NCBI GenBank assembly: GCA_022605955.1
Contig: JAKCOZ010000018.1
Location: 2,364,001-2,428,000 of the forward strand
DNA from: Rallus limicola
Taxonomy: Eukaryota; Chordata; Aves; Gruiformes; Rallidae
Direction of reading: 5' to 3'
DNA: 64,000 nucleotides
A program made the translations under genes and the position numbers. Below, piece by piece: positions 1 to 12,639 of the stretch (the first letter of the stretch is position 1; each line of letters starts with the position of its first letter). The notes beneath the pieces are model-generated. The model was not told the origin of the DNA, did no database searches, and saw nothing but the letters and a program-made list of their open reading frames with translations.

Positions 1-3000
1 CACTATGAATAAGTAACTATCCAGGGATTTTTGGCAGCTTAGTGTTGTTCTAACCCGTTGGTCTTGTAATTAGCTCCAAATGTTGTTTTTGTGAAACTGT
101 ATTCTTCTCGATGCATCCTGAAGTCCCCAGCTATCTTCTATACTTAGCCTACCATATTAATGCTAGGGAACATTAAAATATAAATAGTATTAAAATTGCA
201 AAAAGCTGCTGCCTGGATTTTTTCCAGATACATCTTTGAAAGGGGAAGGTTTTGAAAATGTTCTACACCTAAGGATGCACCAAATCTGTGTCTCCTGGAA
301 CATACATGAAGTTTGAGCTTCAAAACCTCTGCAGTTTGCTCCATGTGCCTTTCAGGCAGGGTGGCTCGAGGTGGTGGAGTTTGCAAACAGTGACCAGACG
401 TTGCACAAATGGGCTTTTCCTATGAGACTGTTGGTGGGCATAGCATTACGCTCCTAGTTTCACCTTCTATAGCTCACATCCTGTCCGAGCTGAACACCCT
501 GCTGACGAAGGGATACCAGCAGAAAACAGAAGTATTTTAAGAGTGGTGCTGGGACTGAAGTGCCTGAGGGGACAATTTCACCCTCAGCACAGACACGAAA
601 GCCCCGCGTGCTGAGCCAGATGCTGGGGGAGACTTTTCACAGAGCGAGACTTGACTGTCATCCAAGTTTGTCAATGGGATTCTTCATTCTAGTGATGGGG
701 ACTGAAGTGGTATGGATTGGTTTTATATATTTATATGTTCATGTATGTGTGCATGCCTACACATATGTTTGCATGTAGTCTCCAGACCACTTCAGCCTGA
801 AAAACTGTTTTGCCCATAAGGGAGAGCTATCAATGAACGAGTTCTTACTTTGGCTTTTGTCTTTATTGCCAGTTTATTTGGCAACACCAGGCAAGGACTG
901 CTCTTGCTGTCTGCATGCTCGGGGGGGAAAGCCAACACAGACAGCAGTTCTGCTGTGGGGCAGAGGTGGGCAGGGAAGGTCTCTCCATCACTCACAAAGG
1001 CAGAGGAGGGGGGAGGAAGGTTGCTATGAGCAACGCACCTTAGCCCAGTCCTGACTGAGACCTCCCTCTGTGACATCACAAAAAAAAATTATTTAAGGAC
1101 TCATTAAGGTAAGTTTTTTTGAGTGCAATCCCAAACTTTCCAACTACACAATAAGAGAAAGGCCCTACAGCCCAGGAGAGATGAGAACACACCATCGTCC
1201 CAAGATTCTGGCAGCACATCACCTGCTCACACAGGCCTGACAAGCTTTCTTCGAGATTTAGTCCATTGTGCTGGGAACGAGCAAAGCATTATATCAGTTA
1301 AATACTGGCTTACTACTGCATTTGGGTTTTCCTTTCAGAAAAACCAGTGATAAACCCACATGAATGGATTGCTTTATAGCAAGAATAACTCCAGCATCCC
1401 TTGGGATGAGCGCTGGACAAGTGTGCTGAGTCAGCAAAAAGCCTGGCACAGTCCCTGACAGCCGAGGGTGGCTGACTGCTCTCTCTGCCGTTTGGTGGTT
1501 GCCTGAAGTCACTGTAAAGTTATTAGACCACTTTAATTTGTAAACCTATTGATGAGCAGTTAATGTTAATGAAATGCTGCTGCTGAGTAGTTCTGGCAGA
1601 TGAAACTCAGTTAGTTCATTGTGTGCCTAATTTATTTAGTGCTAAATGTTTGCCCTTATTCTCTTTACACACCAAAAAGTCAGATCTGGGTAAAAACTTT
1701 ACATCTCAAATGAGACAATTCTTTAGAAAGTTGGGCAAATGTCTATCTAAATGCTTGATTATGTGTTTCACATGAAACTCTTCTCAGGGATATATATATC
1801 CTGCCAAGATGGAAACAGAAGTTATAAGCTGCTCCTGGTGCCCACATGCTCATAAACCCCAGGATGAAGAAGAGAGTTCTCATCTCTACCAAACCATTTT
1901 GGTAAATACAATAGCAGCAAACAACCAAAATAGATCTTATGCAGTCCCACACACAGGGGAAGAATTTGGCTGTGCCAGTGGATGAGAAGGAGCCCGATTC
2001 TGGCATCTCTGGGCACCATATTCAGAGCCTCTGTGGTATCCTGCCCCATGGCCACCAAAACAATCTTACTGGCCATCAGTTAATCACATTACACACAACA
2101 TATTAATTCCAATAGCTCTCAGAAAGAACAGACAACTTCAGTGTCGACAGAGAGGTCTGTAACGTCCCATGCAGCAGCACCAGACACACACCAGCCTGTG
2201 CTTGGGCAGGAGCCCAGCAGCCGCACTGCTTGCCCCTCCGGTGCCTTGGCATGCCCCATGGCAGTGGGTGGCCTTCACCACACTACAGGATGTGTGAAGA
2301 CAAGACAATATAAACCCTTTCTGTTGCCTTTCTCAAAGAAATATGATTGGAACAGGACAACATGAGTATTTTCCTTCTTCCAAGAAAAACAAGTCAATCT
2401 TTGCTAGCACTCCGTACCATGATCCTGGTTTTGCCAACACTTTCCCAATCTTCTGCTGGCAGATATAATCCCAAGCTAAAGAAAATTTTTCAATTACATT
2501 CGATTCTAAATGGCTGAATAAATAAATGGGGAAACACCTGCCCTATGGCAGGTCCCTGCAGAACGTTCCCTGATGTGCCATGCCTCTGCCTGAGCACTGA
2601 CCCTGCCAGGAGGCCAGTAGCAAGGAGGGAAGGTGCTGCAGCTGTGGGCTGAGCTGCAGGCTTTGCTCCCTGGCCTCACTGCTCCTCCTGGGCTGTTACT
2701 GTGCTCTCAGGACACGGCTCCTCAGCGAGGTTGGGGCACTTGTCCCTTACACTTCACGTGGCTTAAGCAGAAAGCTGTGCTCAGGGGAGAAGGGAGGTGC
2801 CCCAAGGGAGGCATAGCTGTAATTTAATTGTTACGTGTTTATTTGCCAGTAAATCCCTAAACGGTGCTATGTCAGTATGCAGTGTGCCAGCCCTTAGCTC
2901 TAGTCATCCCCCCTTTTTATGGGCGAGACTTAGCGCTGAGACTTCCATCAGAGGGAAGGCTGGTTCGGAGGGGCCAGCACCTCTGACCATTAGGCTCAGG

Positions 3001-3218
3001 ACAGAACAAACTGGTGAGCCTGACTCCTTCCCCCAGCTCCGTGGAGCTCCTGCCTGCCCCAGCCTGGCCAATGAACCACTGGAGCTTGCACTGGCACTGC
3101 AGCTTGTCAGGGGATAGACAGTGGAAAAGCCAACCTTGAGGATTTTTTGTACTGTGGGGATGGGATTTCACTGCAGCTTCCCCCTGAAAATAAGCTGAGC
3201 TTTGTTTGTTTTTTTCTT
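1..3218. other. non-coding stretch, no gene recognised
   Basis: I find no exon, RNA gene or known repeat here. Open frames stay near or below 106 codons on either strand and overlap one another without a recognisable protein family, which is what chance gives. The only local structure is a TA/TG/CA-alternating patch at about 718-778 (weak microsatellite character) and short A runs at about 1080-1090. Composition is mixed, with a GC-richer part near 2560-3060 and AT-rich parts near 1500-1800 and 2480-2520. Confidence 0.6.
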
Positions 3219-3240
3219 CCCCCCCCCCCCCCCCCCCCCC
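3219..3240 (+). repeat. poly-C homopolymer, 22 bases
   Basis: An uninterrupted run of 22 cytosines follows a T-rich lead (about 3203-3218) and ends at an AAATTTT sequence. The minus strand reads as a 22-base poly-G. Runs this long are mutable and polymorphic, can form quadruplex or i-motif structures, and are often mis-sized in sequencing, so the exact length in the genome should be treated as uncertain. Confidence 0.95.
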
Positions 3241-4715
3241 AAATTTTCAAATAAAGGAAACAGTTCATGTAATCAGAACAGACAGGTGACTTACAAGGAG
3301 AAATGTACATGGGCAGAACACCTCTTCACCATAACGGGTGAGAAATAGAAGTAACACACAGCAAAGTGGACTGTTGCTTTCTTTTCTCTCATTTTGGCCA
3401 AGGATATGCCTTGGAAGGCCTGGACACCTTGAGCCAGCAAACACATGGTGGACACATGCCCCCCCCAAGCACTGCTATGATGGGGCACCCATTCAAGCAC
3501 CTGGCTGATTCTTAGAGGTGTCCTCTGCAGACGTAGTGAAACTTTGACCTCAAGCAGCAGCTACAATGAAATCAAACCATGAAAAATTGCTCTGGAAAAA
3601 CCCAAAGATACCGCTGCTGGCTGTGAGCAGAAAGGAGCGGGGTGGTGGGACCCAGAGAGCCTGCGCTGCTGTGCCCCCAGGCTGGAGGGGAACACAGCAC
3701 TTTTTTACTACTTCTTATGCTGAACAGATGTGCACAAAACTGAGACAAGAGACAAACATCAAATTAGTTCCTCTCTATAATTCCTTTCATGATCTAAAGG
3801 CAGATGCCTGAGTTACCACCTTTCCATTTGAAATGAAGACCAGGCTTCCTGCGGGTTGGCACTGTCATTCCTTCCTGCTTTTCCCTTTCCCATGGCTGTT
3901 TCTGAATGGGAGGTTACAAGTTAGGGTGCTGCAGAGAAAGCAGCCAACAGCCATTCTTTCCATGCAGGCAAATAAACAGAAAGCTTAGGCACTGAGAAGA
4001 ATGAAATGAAGGACAGGAGGCTCTGCACTTACATTCCCCACACGTTTAATCCCCGGGGAATTTACACCACATTCGGGGCTTGTTTGCCAATACTTGGCTT
4101 TTAGGGTTGACTGATAAAGTATTAGATTTATCTGATGCCTAGCAACTATCAATTAACACCTCAAGACTAGATTAATTGATATGCTTTATTTCCTCTGTTG
4201 TTTTCTTCTAGGCAACATTCCTCCAGAGATCTGAAACCCCTCCTGCCTAGAATGAGTAATATTCTTCGCCTCTGCCCCTGCCACACACAGGGACGGGTGT
4301 TTTGGCATCACATTTGTATTCATTCACATTGTCACAACTGCATACTATGTCTGAGACAGCCTGAGGTGCATGATTGATGGTCCCATCCTTTAAAACATGA
4401 TCAACTTTGTGAAATCAATCAATGGAAGCTACCATGGCAGAGAAAACAAGGGAGGCTTTTCTCAAAGCAGGTTGTGTGCTGTTATTGTATGATTTCATGT
4501 TTTGCTGGTAGCAAAACAATTCTGAAGAATCTCTGTGATGAGCACACCCTGGCAGGGGCTCACCAGTTTGCCAAACTAACTTCCAAGGAATGTCCAGAGG
4601 TTTAACTATGGAGTGAGAAAGTGTAAAACCAGTAAATAGGGGATGGCATATGTTGTGCATATATAAATCATGCAGACACTCCTCTACAGCATGGATTAAA
4701 TATTTGTAATAAACT
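3241..4715. other. non-coding stretch, no gene recognised
   Basis: Nothing coding or repetitive is recognised. An AT-rich patch around 4080-4200 has several ATTAAT/GATTAATT-like homeodomain cores, too few to call a regulatory element. Open frames are 81 codons or shorter. Confidence 0.5.
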
Positions 4716-4794
4716 TATTTATGAAGCATATGTGGGGCTGGGAGCAGTCTGGTAGTGCTGCTGCCCCAATACCGCCCGCTGCGACATTCCGGGC

Positions 4795-4960
4795 TCGCTG
4801 CTTTAAGTTAAAACTTTATAGAATTCGAAAAATTTGTCAGCCTATTTTTCTATTTTTTAATTTTTTTTCACTTCGGAAATTTGGCCAAAGCAACTCAGCT
4901 GATTTTGCACGTGAAACTACAGAAAATCAGCTGCTTTTTCTTTTATTAAAATAATTGGGC
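4795..4960. promoter_or_regulatory. AT-rich patch with 11-bp inverted repeat, candidate regulatory element
   Basis: A strongly AT-rich block that includes long T tracts (about 4845-4868). It contains a perfect 11-bp inverted repeat: CAGCTGATTTT at 4896-4906 and its reverse complement at 4923-4933, around a 16-base spacer. Each arm contains a CAGCTG E-box, so the block carries two bHLH-type sites in mirror arrangement, with a CACGTG-like core (GCACGTGA) in the spacer. The inverted repeat is directly visible. Its use as a protein-binding module is inference from the known CANNTG preference of bHLH factors. It could equally be an unrecognised old repeat. Confidence 0.35.
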
Positions 4961-7900
4961 AGCCTCTTTGGGCACTCAGCCTGGGTTTTTCCATTCCTGT
5001 GGCTCCTGAGGTGTTTCTCCCCTCTAGACCTGCATTTCCAGGATTCACAGCCAGGACTAAGGGTTAATTTGTACAGAAAGCTTTCACTCTGGCATCCCTG
5101 GGTTTTGAGTGCACAACTTGGCAACACTGAGGTTCCACTGATGGGAACTGTCCGCATACAAGGGAACATTAATGTGAAGCCAGGCTCCCTGCCTGAAGAA
5201 CCATCGTGTAACAGGGAATATAAATCACACTTGTAATTTAGCTATTACAGCTCAAGCACACCTCACAATAATAAAGGAAGAGCATTCTCCCAATAAAACT
5301 AAAGATAAGCAAGGGCTGAAAGGTTGCAGAGTCAGCTGTTTGGAGCAGAACAAGGCTGCCCCTTGCTTCAGATAAACTGCATCCAGTCTGTCAAGACCAG
5401 CATTACACTACGCAGACTGACTTTGTGGAAATGCCACAGGAATCTCCTTATAGATACTGATACTGTCAACCTCAAAGAGAGACTGGGAAAACTGGTGTGA
5501 ACGCTCACCTTCAGCACTCACGCTTCTGTACATTTGCAAACTTCCTGCTGTGCTCCCTGCTACACAGGGAAGTGTTCATCGCCAGGGGAATACATAAATA
5601 TGCATCACTTCATCCCTACCAAGCACACAGCTATATGGAGCTGGGGAGGAGGAAATTTCATTCCCCTTATTCCTTCTGCATTTTTATGACATATGCTGCT
5701 GGATTTCCTGGGTGTTGCTGTGAGCTCAAGCACAAGGAGCAACCTACGAGATGTGGCATGAGGAGACACACTTGTGCAGAGTCCCTGCCGTGTGCTGGGG
5801 ACTGCAGACTGACCCTCCATACCCACATACCTTCAGCTGAAGGAGCCCACCACAGCTTTTGGCTTTCAAAATGGACTCAGGTGAGCTACTGGTGTCAAAA
5901 TCCACCTTTGCAAAAGTACCTCTGAGAAAGGCATCTCACTTTTGGACACTTCAGCTGGGAAATACTCTTCTGAACCTCTGTGCCTACAGCTGTGGGACTG
6001 ACACATGTCATGGGTGGCTCCTCTCCTCCCCGCTGCTCAGGGCCAGGAGGAGGTACCAGCTGCACAGTTAAACATCCCACTAGGAGCCCAGACAAAACAA
6101 AGTGTACACAAAGCAATGAGGTAAGCTACACAAATGACCATTTTAAAGGTCCCTCTTCACTAACAGCCACAACCTGGTTACTCCTGGTCTTTGGCAAAAC
6201 AAACCATAGTAAAATTCAAAAATATCCTTCTTTTCCAGAGGAACACCCAAACAGAAGTGCCTGGCAAGCAGACATCATGTCTGGGTGAGAAGGGAGATTT
6301 GTTTTTTGGGGGGTGAATATCGCCCTCCCCTCCAGGACACGTGCTGGGGAGCTGCCCTTCACATCCAGGAGCCAGAGTTTGCCCTGTGGCCCTGCTACAG
6401 CCTGGCCCCGCTCAAGGGGCTGCCCCAGAACCCTTCTGCCATCCCAGTCCAGAGAAATTATTCCACGTTTCTCCATTGTTGTCAAAACAGTTAGCAAATA
6501 AACATCTAATGAGGAGTGGAAGAAGTGTTCCTGAACAGCAGATTGCAGAACTGTGAATGAGATTCACGGCTCTGTTACTCACACCCGTCTTACTCTGTCT
6601 TCAATATTTTAATTCAATGGCATAAACACAATTTTATTCATTGCAAAAAGTCATTTGGGGGGGGACACTGAATTATTTATTGCTTGAAGAAGCCAAACAA
6701 ATGCTTGTCAAAACATATTTTAAATCTTAAAACCAAACCTCAAGTAATGAAGTGCAGTTCAGAAGGTGCAGGCTGTACCCTCCACAGTTTGAACTTCTCT
6801 CTGAAAAACTGGGCAGAGGTTTGCCTGTTTTTGGACATTTAACTCCCAGGTGCTGGTTTTGCTCAGGGCAGACATGTGGTTGCATATTCTGCTTCTCCCA
6901 TCCCATCCCTTCCCATTCCCAGTAACTAGGGCTCTCCAGCATCCCCACAAGGCACACCTGAAGCTTTGCCAAAACCAGGGGCAAGTTTTCCTGTGTGACC
7001 CATCCACAGTCCCTGGCTTTGCAGAAGCAATGGAGCATCTTAAACACTGATTGATTAGGTCTGTGGGATCTGGTTTTGCAGAGAAGCTGCCTGAGCATGT
7101 TAGATTCAAGCACCAATTTGCCACACTTAGAACCCCAGCAATTAAGTAATAAGATTAGAAATACATTTTTTAAAAAATCTTCCAGTATTTGTTTCCCTGT
7201 AGGACTGAGTTTCCCTTGTGACTGCAGATAAAGCATTTAAGAACCTGCTGCTCTCCCTCTGGCTGCTAGTGGTCCTCAGAAAAGGAGCAGGACACCAGGA
7301 TGTGGGCAGAGATGGAGCATGCTGCTGGACCAGAGCACAGCCTCACTGCAACAAAGCACTGAGGGTGGGCAACAACTGCTTCCAGCAAATACCCAGCCCT
7401 GCAGCACCCCCAGCTGAGCCCTCAACTCACTGGTACAGCACCAGTCATATGCAAGTGACTCACTGAAAACTGCTCCAGTTGTCTCACATCTTGTTACAGA
7501 GGTTAATGTAACCCCATCTGATTCTTACTGCTTGCTGTGGCCTTGAACCGAATGACCAGAACAGAGACTAATGGAAAAGCAAAGTAAAGAAAAAGAGAAT
7601 TCTGCATAAACTATGCCAAAATGTACTGCCCAACTTCTTAATGCCACCAAATTCAATTAACATGCTATTGCTTACAGCACAAGTTGGAGGTAGCCCTCAA
7701 AGGCCCAGTGTAACTGGTTCCTACATCGAGGAGACACCAGAGCAGAACCATCGGCCGCATACAGAGCTTTAGACTGCTTAGAGAGCCTCAAGCCACGCTG
7801 CACACCATGTCATTACCCGATCAACAGGCCTCAGCAGCATCAGACTGAGGAGACACAAAGCTGCTGGAAAGGAGAATACTTGACAGCAAGACTTGAGAGC

Positions 7901-10900
7901 AACCTGGGTCAGCCATGGGGCCTCCTTTGGTTTTAAATGTCTTTTTGTTTGTGCCTGCCCAGAGACTGTGTGCAGCTTTGCACACCATTCTGCATATCAC
8001 TCCTACCTGTAGCACCTGTGGCCCGTTATTCTTACACCTCATGTCTCTAGATGCTGAGCTTTATGGGTTTAAAGATTCAAGAGAACCAACAACATCCACT
8101 GGTGGAGCATCTGCCTAGGGAGTGGGATGGATGGTGGGAGCCCTTCCCACAGGACTCAAGCTGGGGAAAGATGGAAATCTGCCCCTGGAGCACAAAACCA
8201 ACAAAAAGCCCACCAGCAGCTGCACTGAGGATATTTGACAGAAAAACTGGAGATCAGGAAATCTGAAGCTCTGCCACATCTACTCCCTGTGGCTTCTGGC
8301 CACTCCCGTGACCCCACAACACCCCCACTGCGAAGGACTGCTTCTTGTGTCACTGCTGCACGTCAGCACTGCACGGGAGCCCCAAGATGCTCTTTGAGCG
8401 GCACTTAAATTCTACATCCTCAAACATGCATAGGATTCTGTTCTTTTTAAAGCACATTTCGGGCCAACGTCTATGAGTTCACCCAAAAAGCCTGGCTGTA
8501 AGATAACCATCAGGCTCACAAAATTGTCCCCAGAAAAAAATCCCAGGATAAGCACCAAATCTGTTAGCAGCTTTTTACCCTCAGAGCAATTATTCTGCAA
8601 GCTTTCCATCTGTCATTTTAAATTTTATTTACAGTTCAGATTGCCAGAGCCATGAAGGAAACAGGAAGGCTTTAGCATGAACTGATTCCTGCTGTTCTGA
8701 AGACTGGCCAGGTGGCAGAGACTTGATTAAACAACAGCTCTTATGTATTTTCCCACTTGTTACCTTGCTAATGTTTAAACGTTGTTGGTAGAAAAAGGAA
8801 TGAAAAAGAAAAAGGTATGTTTCCTGGAATTTTCATTATCAAATAATTCACTTTTCTGCTATGAAATGGTCATGTTGACTTTTCCTTTGTACCACAAGAG
8901 AATAAGGATAGGGGAAGTAAGAAAATCAAAAAGGTCTCCACTGAGAGGTTTTCACACCAAAGATAACATTAAGCAATAGGTAAAAGATCTGTAGATATAT
9001 TCAGAACTATGTAAAATTAGAAATAAATTAGTGAAAGGTATTTTCCTTCACCTCTTGCATACAGAAAAATATCAGAATCTTGCAGAATCTTTCAGGAGCT
9101 TTTTGGGACCACCTGGCATGAAAGTAACAGCTGTGATTCAGCATCACTTTCACCATGAAGGCAACAGTTTACCAGTGTGGTCCCTGTATCTCAGCTGTGT
9201 GCCTGTATCATCATTCATCATGAGATATGGTGGAAAGAGCACGTGTCGTGCCTTGGGGTCATTTTGATCACAAATGCATTTTCTTCCAAATTGTTTCAGA
9301 CTGTTTTCTATTATATGCCAAGCCGTGGAACACCATTGGGTTCAATTATTGTCCAGAAGAGAACTGGAGCTGGAGGTGGCAAGAGTGTGTACTGGGGGCT
9401 GTGTAATAATGTGGAAAACATGTGATTTGAACTCTCTAGATCAAAGGGCATCTTTTTTAAGTACGAATATCAGAAATCATGAGCTCTTCAGCAATGGTCT
9501 TCAGTAAGATGAAGAGCACTCTCAGGCTGTGGGACACATTCTAGGAACATTTTAAACTGTTTGAAGGGAAAACTAAGAACATCCTGCACCTGGATGAAAA
9601 ACCATTCGTTGCCAGATGAGTTTGGAGTGAGGGATTAGAAGCAGCTCTGCCACATCTCTGGGGGAGGCTGGGTTCATTGGGCTGCTTGGGCCACGCAGGA
9701 CGTGTCAAGGGAGAGCCGGCAGTGAGGGCATGATCCTGGAGAAGGGTGCTACAGAGAGGGGTCTGACTCAGGCTCTCCCACACCCTGCAAGCGCTCTGAT
9801 AGCCCAGCTACAGGGCTCTGTGGAGCCAGGGACTGCCACCACATGCTAACAAAGCATCTGCCTCTCTGCCACACCAGATTTATTATACGGGCTTCAAAAG
9901 TGAACATTGTTTACATGACAAATGAACGAGTGCAGCAGTTTTAGAAAACTAATTGATAAAAGACATTCCTCCCACTCTGCCCATCCTCTGCCTCCCCTGC
10001 TTTCCAGCACTCCTCCTTACTCTCTGCACACGTTGGGTTGCTGTGTCTAGAGATCCTTTGCAACTCCTTAACTCACTGAGTTAACCCGCCTGGCACCGAC
10101 CAGGAATCTAGTCCCTTGACTATGATTGTGCCCTATGCCACAGAGACTCAGTGAAAACTTCAGTCCTTGGGAGGTACCATAACCACTGCCCAAATATTTC
10201 CTGATTTTGGTTGCCCGTTACTCATTTATCTCACTGGCTGCATAGCTGATGAATTTCAAAGCAAAACCCAGCCCATTTTGCGTGTAGAGAGGATGCTGGA
10301 GTATCATCCCACAATGACACCAGACCAAAAAAAAAAGCCATTAGCATTAAATTATCTGCTCCCAGATAATTTCCCAGATGAATCACCATAAAAGGCTCTG
10401 AAATGGTCTCTTGCTCTTTTTCTTTGCATAACATTTCATTGTACTCAAGACTCGAGGAGCTGTAACTCATCAGGCTTTTATCTGCATCAGGGCATTGTTT
10501 TCAGCAGAGTCCCTGATTGTGGGAGAAGTGGCAAGGCCAAGTTTGCCAGGCTGGAGGATTAACCTGTAAGTGGCAGAGCACAGGTCACAGGTCCCCTGTG
10601 AGATGAGGGGGCTCTAACAGAGAGTAGAGCGCAGCTGGGTGCTAGTGATACCCTCCCATCATCTCATCTGGCTAGCACTCAGGGCTTTTCCTTTTGTGGA
10701 TGATTATTCCAGGAAAAGGCATGGCACGGCATGCCCAGGCTCAGAGAGGCCACATCTGTCCCTCTCCTGAATAAAACCCAAGCCATCACAGGAACTGCAG
10801 TGCCTACTACCACAGGATTTTTTCTGCATCAGGCTTTTGCCCTCTGTGCTCTTCACTCCCAGCCCTGAAGCCTGCACTAGCCCCTCCACACCTGCTCCAG

Positions 10901-11390
10901 CATGGATCTCCTGCCCAGCCCCCAGAGGCTCTCCCAGCCCTCCCCGCACAGCCCCTGAAGAAGGCTTGGTGCCTGCTGACAAGGGGAGAGGGGCTGATCT
11001 CCCAGCCATACTGAACCCTGGCCGCATCCTTCTGCACAGCAATGTCTGAAGGAGGCCAGCCCAGAGCCAGTGCTCCCCAAAGTGTGTCTGCTGTTGTAGT
11101 GGCCTGAGGTTTATTGCACTAGTAACCCCTAGGTGCTGTCCTCTGGCTCAGGGTCGCAGCAGCCTGGGTGCCATGGCACGGTACCCATGCACTGTTACTG
11201 TGCAAGCAGCAGCAAGCTTGGAGGCTCTGGAGTCAATCCCTGCACACCTTGCAGTGCATCTGCGCCATGTCCCCAAGGCCACACTGAGCTGCTACCACCT
11301 ACAGAGCTGGCTGTCCCCTCCTCGCCCACCCTCCGCTCTCCCAAAAATCACAGCCCTGCGCCAAAACAGCTCTACGTCCTTTTGTGACTG
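4961..11390. other. non-coding stretch, no gene recognised
   Basis: This 6.4-kb stretch contains the longest non-CR1 open frame of the window (minus strand 6727-7236, 169 codons), with overlapping frames on both strands. Its translation shows no domain, signal peptide or repeat I know. Frames of 142 codons (5497-5925, plus) and 137 codons (11173-11586, plus) are equally anonymous. Short homopolymers occur: eight G at 6657-6664 and an A run near 10328-10337. I see no CR1, LTR or SINE signature. Confidence 0.5.
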
Positions 11391-11830
11391 GCGGAGAGGA
11401 ATTAAGGAAACAAGGTCTTGCCATCCACCGGCAGGCGTGAAAATAATTAAAGAGAATAACTGCCATGACAGCGGCTCCACAGCACGCAAGAGGAACAAGC
11501 CTAATTATAATCTCCAAGGCCATGTTGAGCACTGCTTGCTAAACACACCGTGTGAAATTCCAGCTGCCTGCTCAGCAAACATATAAACACACCAAATCGT
11601 TTCCTCCAGGTGCGTGCGTGTGGCCATTTTCTTACTCAGGGTAACAAGATCGCTGCAGAGCTTATGCCTTTCTGTTTGATGAAAAATGCGGCCAAATCAA
11701 TAGTTTATGACAAAGGAAAGTAACACCACCTGTAATAAACCCAACTGATAAACAGGTATTTGTTAAAGGAAATAAGATTTGTGCTATTTATTACCTCTTA
11801 TGTTCTCATATCTAATGTCATTTTGGGTGG
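11391..11830. promoter_or_regulatory. candidate conserved non-coding element (motif-dense, AT-rich)
   Basis: After the GC-rich 11200-11390 region the sequence becomes dense in short transcription-factor-like words: ATAATTAAAG near 11440, CTAATTATAA near 11500, ATAAACA-type forkhead cores near 11583 and 11750, and AACACCACCTG near 11722. No reading frame is recognised. In vertebrate gene deserts such patches often align across species, but I cannot align it here, so the call rests on appearance only. Confidence 0.3.
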
Positions 11831-12109
11831 GGAAAACTGACATGATGACAACTGTTACAAGAAGCTCCTCAGACCTCTTTCCCAGGGCCCAGCCCAGGCC
11901 GTTTGCCTTCCCAGTAGACATGTCAGCCAGCCTGGCCCACAGAACCAGCACAGCCTCAGCCAGCACCCCACCGGCCAGCCGGCACTCAGCTTTCTGACGG
12001 CAGCTCATGGCCCCTCACCTGCCGGCTGCCGGTCTGCACAGCACCGAGTTTTGCCACTTTATCCCTGTGCAGCGCCAGTGCCATCTGGCAGCAGCTCCCG
12101 CGCTCCAGG

Positions 12110-12370
12110 TTCTGTGCAGTTATAAATGGATCAGAGACCTGTCAGGCTGCCAAGTGAACCATCATTATCATTCAAGATATCGTTTAGCACATACTCCACA
12201 TGGCAGTCAATTGCTTGCGTTATAATCACCTCGTAAAACTGTGACTCCATACATATAATATCCCTGCGAGACAGTCTTTACCTGTTACATTAAACTTACA
12301 GATATTTAAAATGTCAGATAATCTTTCATCTCAATTGCACTGCTGTCTAACCCAGTCAATCAGCCAGCCA
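12110..12370. promoter_or_regulatory. candidate conserved non-coding element
   Basis: About 260 bases of AT-rich, low-redundancy sequence with many developmental-factor-like cores: CATCATTATCATTC near 12158, AAGATATCG near 12172, TCAATTG near 12208, AGATAATC near 12315 and CAGTCAATCAG near 12353. It lies about 190 bases before the hairpin at 12557. There is no open frame of note. Conservation is not demonstrated. Confidence 0.3.
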
Positions 12371-12556
12371 CGGCAAGCAGGTTTGGGCTCTCGGCAAAGC
12401 ACAGCCAGGAAGCAGCTTTCCTACTTCAGCTCACAAATACCTTCAGATGCAAGGACTACTTTTGTGGTGTGCAACCCTTAGTCCTTTAGAGATTACCCAC
12501 TAAATTTGCAAGATCACTTTTCAAAGACAAGCCAGCTTGTCACAGTGCAAGGGCTT

Positions 12557-12629
12557 TATTAGACAATGCTAACAGAGAAGGTAAAAGGCTTGCCTTTTAT
12601 GTTACCTTTCCTGTTAGCATTGTCTAATA
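12557..12629. other. 73-base near-perfect hairpin (long inverted repeat with TA ends)
   Basis: The arm 12557-12575 is the exact reverse complement of 12611-12629, giving 19 uninterrupted base pairs. The inside also folds: 12577-12579 pairs with 12608-12610, 12580-12584 with 12602-12606, and 12585-12588 with 12593-12596, leaving a 4-base loop and small bulges. Almost the whole 73 bases is therefore one stem. Length and shape fit an animal pre-miRNA, though I do not recognise either arm as a known miRNA and the perfect outer stem is unusual for one. The outermost bases are TA on both sides (12557-12558 and 12628-12629), so it could instead be a tiny foldback element with a TA target duplication, as Tc1/mariner-type MITEs have. 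A template-switch scar is a third option. The structure is certain; the function is not. Confidence 0.9.
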
Positions 12630-12639
12630 GTCTTAAACT

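Noticed and set aside
6727..7236. 169-codon open frame on the minus strand, longest outside CR1
   Set aside because: No recognisable domain and no splice context. With about 128,000 codon positions over six frames, one or so frame of this length is expected by chance.
11173..11586. 137-codon open frame on the plus strand
   Set aside because: It runs from GC-rich sequence into an AT-rich regulatory-like patch, shows no known protein features, and other phases are open in the same place.
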